DNA of 64,000 nt, taken from the NCBI GenBank assembly GCA_951812925.1, contig OX638371.1:116211124-116275123 (forward strand), read 5' to 3'. Within the stretch, counting starts at the first letter, position 1. Each line of letters opens with the position of its first letter. Positions 23,786-33,100 of the stretch are shown here, piece by piece. The notes under the pieces are model-generated. The model searched no databases and was not told the DNA's origin. It was given only the letters and a program-made list of their open reading frames with translations. This DNA is from Calliopum simillimum. Its lineage: Eukaryota; Arthropoda; Insecta; Diptera; Lauxaniidae. Position numbers and translations under genes: made by a program.

Positions 23786-24199
23786 CAGGGTGTATCGCAT
23801 AAGCTTACGAAGCTTCTGGGACGTGACAGAGAAGATCTGGACTTACAAAAAATTGCACATGAGTAGCGGACAAATTCAAAAAATTGGAAAAAATTTTAAA
23901 TTTCATCTTTAAAGTTCCAGAACTTTGCGAAATCCTCTGAAACTCTATAAACCAAATACATCTTTAGAAAGCTCATCTGATTAGCTTAAGCTTTTCAGCA
24001 CAAATATTTTCTCTAAAACGTTAGGGTGATCCAATAAATTTTTTTTTGTAAATCAAATCAGTGGAAGATCAGTTTTAAGCCTATAACTCCTATAACTTCT
24101 CAGTGGTACATTTAAGATCTCCCAAAGGTGTAAGTTTTTGTTAGTCTAGCCTCCTTTATCACCTCCCAGAAGCTTTGTAACCTTATGTGATACACCTTG
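23786..24199. mobile_element. TA-flanked MITE, TIR CAGGGTGTATC
   Basis: Left arm CAGGGTGTATCGCATAAG and the reverse complement of the right arm, CAAGGTGTATCACATAAG, continue to a common AAGCTTCTGGGA. TA lies on both sides. The interior is non-coding and T/A-rich (ccagaactttgcgaaat, ttagggtgatcc). A related right half is at 44990-45252. Mariner-like by target and CAGG(G/T)TGT termini. Confidence 0.8.
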
Positions 24200-24600
24200 T
24201 ATATACTTAGATTTGAATTTGGCCTAAGGGAATGCGGTCTATTTGTATGGGAGAAGTGTCGCCTGCGGGCATGGGTCGGGTGTGGGCGGAGGGGCACAAA
24301 TACGGCTGTTCTGACAAATGTTAAGCGCGTGTTATGACAGCACAAAGTTTTTGTGCATATACCGGAGCAAACAAACGCATTTGTTTTGTGCTGCGAAGAA
24401 AACAATTTTTGAATGAGTGAAATACAACACAAAAGTTTTTTTCAATTAAAGTGCGATAAATCGAAGTGAATCAATCGAAAAGCTGAATGCAATCTATATT
24501 TATGCAGTAAATTTATTATATTTTGTGATTGAAAACCGAATCCAACCAAAATGTTCACACAACAGAATTTGCTAATTGCTTTTCAAAGAAGCTGGTAAAA
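24200..24600. other. no recognised gene
   Basis: A minus-strand open frame (24112-24432) extends out of the neighbouring MITE and shows no domain. 24240-24320 is a GC-richer patch of unknown meaning. Confidence 0.4.
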
Positions 24601-25135
24601 TCGGTTGTGGGCACCTCTCTTTTTTTATTTAATGCGTGTGATTTACTGAAATATCGGCATGGATGTCAACATAACAAATTTATCCCTTTTTAAGCTTTTT
24701 TTTAGTGGAAAGCAAAGAACCAATAGGCCCTTGAAAGATATCGCAAAAAAAAATTGTTTTCATTAAGTTGTAAAAAATCTCGGTATTGAGTTTCCAGACA
24801 AGTGGACCGAGGAGCAGATAGCGGGAATGGATTGGTACCAAAAAGAATTATGCTTGGCAAAAGAGCAATGTCAACAAAGGCTAGAAATTACGTCACCTTG
24901 CCGATTAATCTGCAAAACAATTGATCTGGCATTGACGTCGAAGACAATCAAGTCTGGTTTCAGGGCAACTGGCATGATGCCGTTTGATCCAGACGTTTTT
25001 AGTGACGCTGATTTTGTTGAATTTATGTGAGTCAATGTTTCTAAAATAAACTAATTTTGCTTTCTTCTACATTTGATTGCGTTTAACTTCATATTTTCCC
25101 ATTTTTAGCCGATTATCTAAAGGTGCCCACAACCG
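24601..25135 (+). mobile_element. internally deleted pogo/Tigger-like transposon
   Basis: Perfect 15-base terminal inverted repeats: CGGTTGTGGGCACCT (24601-24615) and AGGTGCCCACAACCG (25121-25135). Inside is a fused remnant of a transposase frame (24767-25030). No TA duplication is seen beside these ends, so the true termini may lie slightly outside or have mutated. The 535-base size shows loss of most of the gene. Confidence 0.8.
24767..25030 (+). pseudogene. pogo/Tigger-like transposase remnant, N- and C-terminal pieces fused
   Basis: The frame VVKNLGIEFPDKWTEEQIAG followed by MDWYQKELC matches the end of the N-terminal helix-turn-helix region of DDE transposases of the pogo/Tigger type (a 'W...AGxDWxxxF' element). 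It passes directly into CRLICKTIDLALTSKTI, then SGFRATGMMPFDPDVFSDADF, the conserved post-catalytic segment of the same family (GFRxTGIxPFxPxVF). The whole DDE catalytic core is missing, so an in-frame internal deletion made a non-autonomous element. A stop (TAA at about 24764) precedes the frame; no start is preserved. The family call rests on motif memory, not a search. Confidence 0.75.
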
Positions 25136-26980
25136 AACCAAAATTTTTGTTTTTTATCAAAATGATCACTTCACTATTTTTTTGATATAATTTTTCCAAC
25201 TGACGAAATCAATTTACTTTCTTCACCAGTAAACAGCTAATGTCTCTAGCTTTCCATTGATACTTATATGCCTGCATAATATACATTTAATCAAAATATA
25301 TAAATCGAAAACAAAATGATGCCCACACCCGACACTAGTTCCTTATTACTAAAGAAAATATTTTCGAAATTCTATTTAATACAAGCAAAGTTTGGCCAGG
25401 TTCAGTAAGACATGGTTCAATAAAATAGATAGAACTTTCTTCTTAACACAAGATATCCGCTTATATAACCATTAAATGAACTCTATGGGTACATATTTGT
25501 ATATTTTTCGTGTGGCACAGTGTAATTAATTAGATTATTTTCGTTTGGCGGCCAGATATCTTTGTTATTTCTGCTTCAGTTTTTTCTTTCGCTTCATTTC
25601 AATTCAGTTTGCACAGCCCCCATTACCAAAGGCAGAATGTTTTACTTACGCCTCGCTGCTGGAAATCATTAGGATGCTCTTTTCTTTATTTTTTCTTTTC
25701 TTTAATTTCTACCCTTCCCCTGTTTCTTCCCTTTTTTTAACTCCTTTCATTGCTGAGTAATTAAGAAAGCATTTTACTAGAGTATCCTTTAATCTATGCG
25801 TTTATGTGATTTGGTTGTTATGGTGAGTTCTTTTCTTCTATTTATATTTTGTATTCATCTTCCGGGTGGCTAATTTTTGTTTATTCATGGAGTTCTCCAT
25901 CTTCCCACTTTATGACGTTGCTGGTGTGTCCATTGGTTTTTGCTTTGGTGGAGTAAATGTTTTATTTTTCATTTCCTTTTTTGGACTTCAACTGGCTGTA
26001 TCATTTTATGTTTTTTTTTTCCTTGATACAGGATACTCGACTCATCTTTCGCTACCAAGTTTTGGCATCTAGATTGGTTGTTATTGTATTTGTTATTTTA
26101 TTTTGTTGTTGTTGTTGTTTTTTTTTTTTTTGTCTAACCACAGATGATTAGTTGCCTAATGAGGTGCTGATGATTACCAGACATCGGTTTTGATTTATTT
26201 GTTAAGTTTTTTGGTGTATAGCAATTTAAATATTCATAACGAACTTCTTTTGCAAGTGGAGAATCAAAACGGATCCCGTGCACTTAGGCGCTACACAGTG
26301 TGTGTCAGGGCATGAAACCAGGAAATTTGTTGCTCTCAGAGACAAATCATCGGATAAAAACTAGACATCAATATAGGTCATATTTTGAGAACAAAGCATT
26401 TTAAGTTTTTTGAAATTCGTTTTTCAAAAAAACCAACTAGACTAGGGCATAGAGCTGTTTTATCTTCATGCTTCTGTATACTTAACTCAAAACAAAAATG
26501 TAGATGTCTAGTTGTAGTTTTAACCAGAGTGTGTCGTTTGATAAGGCCGTCTCTTCTTTTTAGACTTAGCTTTATAAAAGAGATCCGCAAGTAAGGTCTC
26601 GCAATGTTATGCCAATACATGTATAAATATTTGTAACCTGATTTGAAATTTATTAAATAATAACATTTATTTATTTATTTTGTAATAAAATTTCTCTAAT
26701 TTCAGATGAAGCCATCAAAATAGCATAAAAGGAGGATCTAAGCCTTGTAAAATTTAAATCAACCCTTGCAGGCTATGCAAATGAAGAATCCCAGTCCACC
26801 TGCTGATGAAATGTGAGGGTTTTATGAAGTTAGTTTATTGACTGTTTTTTATTGCTTGTATAGTACTAATGAAAGTACCAACGCGCTTTTTCTAAATTGA
26901 AGTATGATAATTTTATATTGAACTAATTAAACAGTCGTTTTTGCAATTTTTCAACAACAGACGAAAACAAGTGTTAACAT
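25136..26980. other. no recognised gene
   Basis: T-rich sequence gives spurious Phe-rich open frames (25545-25760, 25866-26072, 25957-26151). A weak inverted repeat joins aaaactagacatc (26356) to gatgtctagttgtagttt (26503). Confidence 0.4.
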
Positions 26981-27200
26981 GGAAATTGATTACATATGTT
27001 TCGGCTACTTCCACATACATATTTATATATTTTTCATATATAAACATGTATATAGCCTCATCAGATCAGTTTTAGTTAAATCTTGCCAGAAACCGTACTC
27101 GAACCCGTGACTCCGGTTTTCTAATGAAAGAGAACGCGGTGCTTAAGCGATTGTGCTATAGAAGCGATTGTGCTATAGGTCACGAGTAAACTCTCTGAGC
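26981..27200 (-). mobile_element. tRNA-headed SINE carrying a hammerhead ribozyme (copy 3)
   Basis: On the minus strand a tRNA-like head has an A-box-like TATAGCACAATCGCTTAAG (27142-27160) and a B box GGTTCGAGTAC (27095-27105). The A-box region is duplicated in tandem (gcgattgtgctata at 27147 and 27164). About 25 bases after the B box a complete hammerhead motif begins (27072 down to 26983). The head-plus-ribozyme order matches the copies at 42.2 kb and 30.5 kb. The true 5' end near 27200 and the 3' end are not fixed; no target duplication was found. Confidence 0.65.
26983..27072 (-). ncRNA. predicted hammerhead ribozyme with long stem II (copy 3)
   Basis: Minus-strand order: stem I 5' strand AAACTGAT; core CTGATGA (27064-27058); stem II GGCTA...TAGCC extended by ATACAT/ATGTAT and TTTATATAT/ATATATAAA; core GAAA (27002-26999); stem III AC-ATAT-GT (2 bp); cleavage residue A; then ATCAATTT closing stem I with four pairs, one C-A mismatch and three more pairs. 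Predicted cleavage lies between 26991 and 26990. All canonical core bases are present and H17 is A, an allowed residue. Very short stem III is typical of hammerheads that work as dimers; CATATG here is self-complementary, which fits. Activity is untested. Confidence 0.75.
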
Positions 27201-27779
27201 AGGATCGCCATTATGCATAAATCATAAGGCTCACTAGCGCCGTCTGTTGTGAAAAATTGCCAAATTGTTAGTTGGTAACACACTCTGGTTTTGAGACATG
27301 CTACGCTAGCTACAATGAGGGTTTTAATTATTATAATGTTATAGTCTATAAGAAATGTCTTTAATATGAAATGTTATCTCAAAAACCACTTGCAATCGTT
27401 TAGTTAGTAAAATGCCAAAAAAATTGTGGGTACAATTGGCAGCTTCTCAAAGGTTCCAGCATCAGCTTGATTGCAAATAATAATTTTTCTTTACATCACA
27501 TAGAGCTGTGTTCGTCCGCATTTGGCGAAAAATTTTGTCCGCCAGCTTGGATCCACCATTTTGAATTTTGTAAATTCGACCCCGGATTCATGACAAGCGA
27601 CCCAAAAAACCCCCATGCACAAAATTTGGTTCACATTAGTTTATTTTTATATATTGGTCACCATATTTTAAGTATTTTTGTGTATGGGTGCAAAGCCAAC
27701 ATATTTTATGCCTCTCTCCATTTGTATAGTATTTTGTAAATAAAATACACGTTCTTCAACATAAAATTTTGTAGTTATA
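27201..27779. other. no gene seen
   Basis: The plus-strand 90-codon open frame (27467-27739) has mixed composition but no recognisable motif. It adjoins the tandem array that follows and is probably not a gene. Confidence 0.35.
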
Positions 27780-28260
27780 ACTGCTACAGCTGCAAAGATA
27801 TAGCAATTGATATGTTTTTTTTTTTTTTTTGTAGGGGGTGCAATGGCCCCTTGTTCAAATTTCTGCGGTTTTTGGAAGGCGTTTGATGAACGCAGTAAGC
27901 TCCTGTATACAAAGTTTCATAATGGTAACTGCTACAGGTGTATAAATGAAGCAATTGATGTGTTGTTTTTTTGTAGGGGGGTGCAAGGTTACCTTGTTCA
28001 ATTTCCCCCAATTTCTGTGAGGCATTTGGTGAACGTAGCATACTCTTGTGCACAAAGTTTTTTAATAATATCTGCTACAGGTGCAGAGATATAGCTATTG
28101 AGGTGTTTTTTGTTTGGGAGATGCAACGCCCCTTTGTACAATTTCCTCCAGTTTTTGCAGGGTGTTTGGTGAACGCAATATACTCGTGTTTACAGAGTCT
28201 TGTAATAATAGCTATTGCATTTACAGAGATATAGAGTTTTGTTAATTTTTTTCGTATGAA
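27780..28260 (+). repeat. tandem array, unit about 140-147 bp, three to four copies
   Basis: The recurring segments tgctacaggtgnanagatatagcnattgat, tagggggtgcaa, ttcaatttccnccaatttntg and ggtgaacgcannatactcntg repeat at about 27785, 27930, 28072 and 28210. Open frames on both strands are by-products. The units resemble the dispersed fly repeats at 31560 and 56200. Confidence 0.75.
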
Positions 28261-29721
28261 GGCTACTCTCACACCCCCGAAAAAATCACTTCACTCTATT
28301 TCGTGTTCTGCATACTAAAAAATGCATTTTGAATTTTTTAAGTGTAGATTGTATGAAACAGTGCACTGCGCGTCGTGTAGATTTCAGACTACTTATGATC
28401 TAGACGATGGAGTCCACCGGTTACTAGATCATTTCAACAACTATTCGAATTCAAATTTTCATATCGTACTTGGAAAATTTTATCAGTGTCGTAAATTTCA
28501 TGAAAATCGAAACGAATTTGCGAAAATATTGTTTCCTTGCATAAGGTGGCAGCACTGTCAACCACCTTAACTTAAATTTTAGTACACTGATTATACCAAA
28601 AATTCATTGAATGCTTTTAGGCTTACTTTAAATTGCTAGTAAAGCCCCTATAAATTATTAATTTTGAATATTATTAACGCATAATTTGATGTTTACGTCG
28701 TACTGCCCCGCTTTTTAGGGTCAGTCCTTCTATGAATATCAGTTAGGCTTCGCCTTTGTTATCAGAATATTTTTGAATTCAATGCACTGCATCTGTTACG
28801 CTTGAGAATGTTCGGTGCGGTTTTTGTACTTCTTCTAAACGATTGCAAAGGTTTTCAACTTCAAATAGATTTAAGTATTCAGCTCATTAAATTTATCAAA
28901 ATCTGGAATTTTAGCTGTTTATATTAAATTGAAATTTTATTTAATTTTCCTGTATTTTTTTTTTTTTTTTTTACTTTCATGCAAAAATCGGCTTATAATG
29001 TCAAAATTCGTATCATCAAATCAAATTTAATCAACTCTTTACAATTTATTGGCAACATTGGAATTCAAACAACACGCTATCGCTACAAAACAAAAAAATA
29101 ACTACAACAACAAAATTGAAACACCAAAATTATTGGAAATTTCATAAAATAAATTAAATGAAATAAAAATGCGTAAAAAATTCAATCATCACAAATCATG
29201 AAATGCATCGCCATCATAAACATCATCATCATCATCATCATCATCGCTAACTAAAACAACAACAACACTCGATTATCCACTCATTCATGCATCCACATAT
29301 TCAAACAATTCAACCCTCGACCTTTTTAACTAAACCCCACAAAACCTCGACCGCGCTCCTCTCCACAACTGTCCATTCTATATATATGTTTGTATGTGTG
29401 TATGTATGTTTGTATGGGTTTTGTGGTTGTGAACGCTTGTTGGCTTCCGGCTTAACGCTTTTTGCCAATTTCCGCATGAATTACCATTTGTCTTTGTTTT
29501 GCGTGTGTGTGAATGTAACTGCGTATGCGTTATGAAATTGTGCCCCCATTCCTCAATAAATAGAAGCTCCTCGTGGTTGTAGACACCAACGACGAACGAC
29601 AAAAAAAAAAAAAAATCATCAACCAATTTAAGCGTCCTGCGGCGCTGCATTTATTTATCGACCACAACAACACCCACCACCCCCCTCCCGCTGCCTGAAA
29701 AGTCAAGTCAACAACAACAAC
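28261..29721. other. region upstream of the SH2 gene, no coding exon seen
   Basis: An 82-codon open frame (28322-28570) lacks known motifs. From about 29090 CAA/AAC triplets and a (CAT)n run appear, as often in fly 5' leaders, and 29540-29721 probably includes the SH2 gene's 5' UTR. No TATA box or initiator can be chosen with confidence. Confidence 0.4.
29220..29247 (+). repeat. CAT trinucleotide microsatellite
   Basis: About eight to nine CAT/ATC repeats, upstream of the SH2 gene. No function inferred. Confidence 0.9.
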
Positions 29722-30149
29722 ATGCTAAACAACAACTTAGACTTTGAGAAAAACAGCAACAGCTGCACGCTGGCAACAACAACAACAAGACCTGATAAAG
29801 CAGCTGCAGCGGCTGAAACGGTGGCGAATGGCAACAGTTATTTCAATCGTTTTGACAACCGCATCGCTGCAAATTTGGCGGCCGTCATTAACAGTTCACG
29901 CTTTCTATCCAACTTCAGTAGTAGCAAATCGACGACTCGTTGCCACGCCCCCGCTCCTGCCTTCAATGCCAACATAGTGCAAGCGCCTTACAACGGCACA
30001 GCAACGTTAAAAAGCGGCGGCCAACGGCAAACGCACTACATTGGTAACAGAGGAGGAGGAGGAGGAGGTGGCTCAAAACCCTCTTCACCGCAACTCAATA
30101 CGTTGAGTCGTCGTCGACCAGTGCAGTTGTTTACGCAGTCGAATCTTAA
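29722..30149 (+). CDS. SH2 gene, coding exon 1 (residues 1-143)
   Basis: Begins at ATG in the context aacaacATGC. The donor is GTAAGT at 30150-30155, and two bases of codon 143 are left at the exon end. It encodes an Asn/Thr/Ala-rich segment, a heptaglycine run (111-117) and a basic LSRRRPVQLF patch. Without the splice the frame would end at once (TAA at 30151). Confidence 0.85.
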
Positions 30150-33100
30150 GTAAGTACCTAACAGAGCGGATACCTTGACCATTGTAGTCACTGTCGCATC
30201 CCAACAGAAAATTTTGATGCGCATCCCCAAGATGCAATAGCGATGCGCCTCCTTCTCGTATCTAAAGAGCTGATTTGTATGCGCATATTTTCTGCGCTAT
30301 AGGTAGCGAGAGTGAAGCGCATCCAAAGAGCATTTGTGGTAGCGAGAACGAATTTACGCACAAAACAAAATAAGTCAATAAGTCAGTTTCGTAAGAGCGC
30401 GAGGATGGAGCAGTAGTCTAGCGACTGGCACTGCAATTGAGAGTTGTAGCAACCGTAAGGTCCTCGGTTCAACTCCGGCCGAGACTAAACACAAAAGTTT
30501 TTCAACTTGCAATTTTTCAATTATAAATAATTTAGAAAAATAATTATAACTTCATAAAAAAAAAATAATAGTCTGATGTGAGTCTTTGTGGCGAAAGACG
30601 TAAAATTTCAATTAAAAATTAATTTTTATAGTCATCCAAAAAGCATCCAAAGAGCATTTCTGAATGCGAGAGCGATGCGCATCCAAAGAGCATTTCTGGC
30701 AGCGAGAACGAAGCGCTTCCTTCCAATGACATACCAATGTTAATTTCAGCGCTTTTGGAAACGAGAGAGATGCGCTTCACTGCTGCTTTAGAGCGCTTCA
30801 GAAGCGCTATTGATGCGCTCCATTCCCCATTGGGATATTACTGTCAAATTTGTGAAATTTTTTTCTCCTTTATAAGATAAATCTGATTAGGCCTGACTCG
30901 CGACCCTTAAAAGTAGTCGTATTTTTGATCTAAGGAATTATTTGTTTTGATATTTTTCATTCATAAACTGAATTTTCGAAGGGTTTAGTTGTTTGTTTTA
31001 AATAGTCATTTCTCATTGCCCCTTATTCTTAGACTGATTCAAAAAAAAAAAAAACATTTTTTTAATTCTACGATCACGCCTAAAAATCTGAAAGGCCGTG
31101 TCAAAAATGTGAGCTGAGATTTTTTTTTTAAGGCTATTTAGAGTTCGTGTAACGTCAATTTATGGTCGAAATTAGTCGAACGATTTATCAATTTGTCTTG
31201 AATGAAGGTATAAAACAAAATAGCATCTAGAACCTAAAACCACCCCCTAATTTGTTCACCCTTCTAAATTTTCATTTTGAATAAAACTTGTTTTACCCAG
31301 GTCATCATAAAATCGCGTAAAGCACAATTTTCTACAACATTTTTACCCATAATATTCTGTCTTTATAATAATTCAAAAAAAAAAAAAAAAAACTCACACC
31401 CATCCCTAAGACGATTCTAAGCATTTTAAGGCATTTCCGCCAAAACGTCCACCGTGAGCCAAAAAAATTAAATCATCACATCTCTGAAACTATTAAACGT
31501 ACATTAAAGAAATTTGGTACAAATATAAAAAGCACCAAGACAAATAATGTGTACTGGAAAAAATGGGGGTATCACGCCCCCACAAAAATCACTTCATCAT
31601 ATCTCCGAAAATATTTATCACACATGAACGAGATTTGATATGTGTATACAAAGCGCAAGGAAAAATAATGTTCTCTGGGAAAATGGGCGATGCCACGCCC
31701 TTAAAAAAAACAATTTATAATTTATGAGATTTGGTACACATGTAAAATGGATAGGGACATATGACATCCTTTGGAAAAATTGGTGATGCCACGTTAACTA
31801 AACAAGATAATGTGATCTAACACTCACTGGGAGATCCAGGTTTTTTGAAAGATTTTCAATTTAAAATTTGTATGATGGAAAAAAGTCACGTTCATATCGT
31901 CACGTATCGATTCAGATAATGATCAAAACAAAGAAAAGTACAGAAGATATATGAATCAAACAATATATATTATAAAGTAACATTATTGCGTCTTTTTTTG
32001 CGACTATACTTCGACTAATTCTAAACATTTTTGAGACCAGAATACAATAAAAAAGTTACGCGAACTCTATTTAACCTTCAAAAAAATTTAACAAAATCTC
32101 GGCTCACTTTTTTGACATCCTCATTCAGATTTTTTGGCGTTATTATGGAATTTTCAAAAACGTTGAAATTTTTATTTTTTTTTTTTTTTGAATCAGTCTG
32201 CTCATTATGTTAACATGTGTGTTTGTGTGTGTGTGAATTGCCTGAAAAACCACCTCATCTTACCCAAATTCATCTAAGAAATCCAATTTTTTCGTTTTTA
32301 TTTATCGTCTATACATATTGTTTTCTTTCCTGTTTCTGCTTCTTCTTCTTCTTTTTTAAACGCTTTTTTTCACAACAACAACTACAACAACAACAAAAGC
32401 TGCAATGATAACGAAAAAGTTGTGCAAACCCCGAGCTCCGATGAGGACAATTCACCCACTGAGCTGAACAACTGCAAGCGTTTGGCCGACAAGCCACCAT
32501 TGGTAAGTGTAATTGTGCAAAATATCCAACAACAACAACAACAGCAATCATACTCGTAATAACAGGCAACTTGAAAAAAAAAAAAAAAACTGGAAAAGTT
32601 TTCTTAATTTTTTTATCGCATATAAAGCTTGAATTTTGATAAGAGTCGTCGCATGGCTCCAAGGATGTGTGTGTGCCTGCATATGCTGCTGTTCGTTATG
32701 AATTGGCAAAGTATTGATCCCCTTGGAGAATACGGGGTGGCACCATTCTGTTGCAAACTTGCCGTTCAGTGCGAAAGTTTTGTTGACGTTTGTTCACCAA
32801 ATGTTTTTATTGCGTTTCTTCGCAGTTTTTCCCATGAATAATAAATTTTGAATTATTACAACTTGTGTCACCCTCTATCACCGAGGAGTTTCTTTTTTTT
32901 TTTTTTCTTCCTTTATTTCACTTTGTTAAGCGCATCCATGTGTGCTCGAAGACCATAGCGTTAAAAAAAGAAAACAAACTAAACGAAAAAAATCCAAACG
33001 GAAAAGTCTAACAAAATTCGTTCAAAAGTCGTTTATTCAATTTAGACTATAATTTTCACTATCACAATACAAGACAAAATGGCCAGTCAAAATAATAACA

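Larger units (their letters stand above)
30198..30836. mobile_element. foldback repeat in intron 1, ends TCCCAAC/TTGGGA
   Basis: Left end ATCCCAACAGAAAATTTTGA and the reverse complement of the right end, ATCCCAATGGGGAATGGAG, are followed on both sides by (GA)TGCGC motifs. Many copies of gcgcatccaaagagcattt and agcgagaacgaa fill both sides. It is split by a SINE insertion (about 30395-30635). Its terminus resembles the 54168-55424 element. Confidence 0.6.

Noticed and set aside
27087..27180. Possible genuine tRNA gene on the minus strand
   Set aside because: The A-box region is tandemly duplicated and the acceptor stem does not pair; it continues into the ribozyme-bearing tail.
27780..28260. 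CRISPR-like array
   Set aside because: Units of about 140 bp lack short identical repeats with unique spacers; the sequence is eukaryotic.
29378..29650. 90-codon minus-strand frame over the SH2 5' region
   Set aside because: Produced by CA/GT-rich repeats; no motif, and it overlaps the upstream region of a well-supported gene on the other strand.
32309..32662. 117-codon minus-strand frame
   Set aside because: It is the antisense of exon 2 plus CAA and poly-A repeats.
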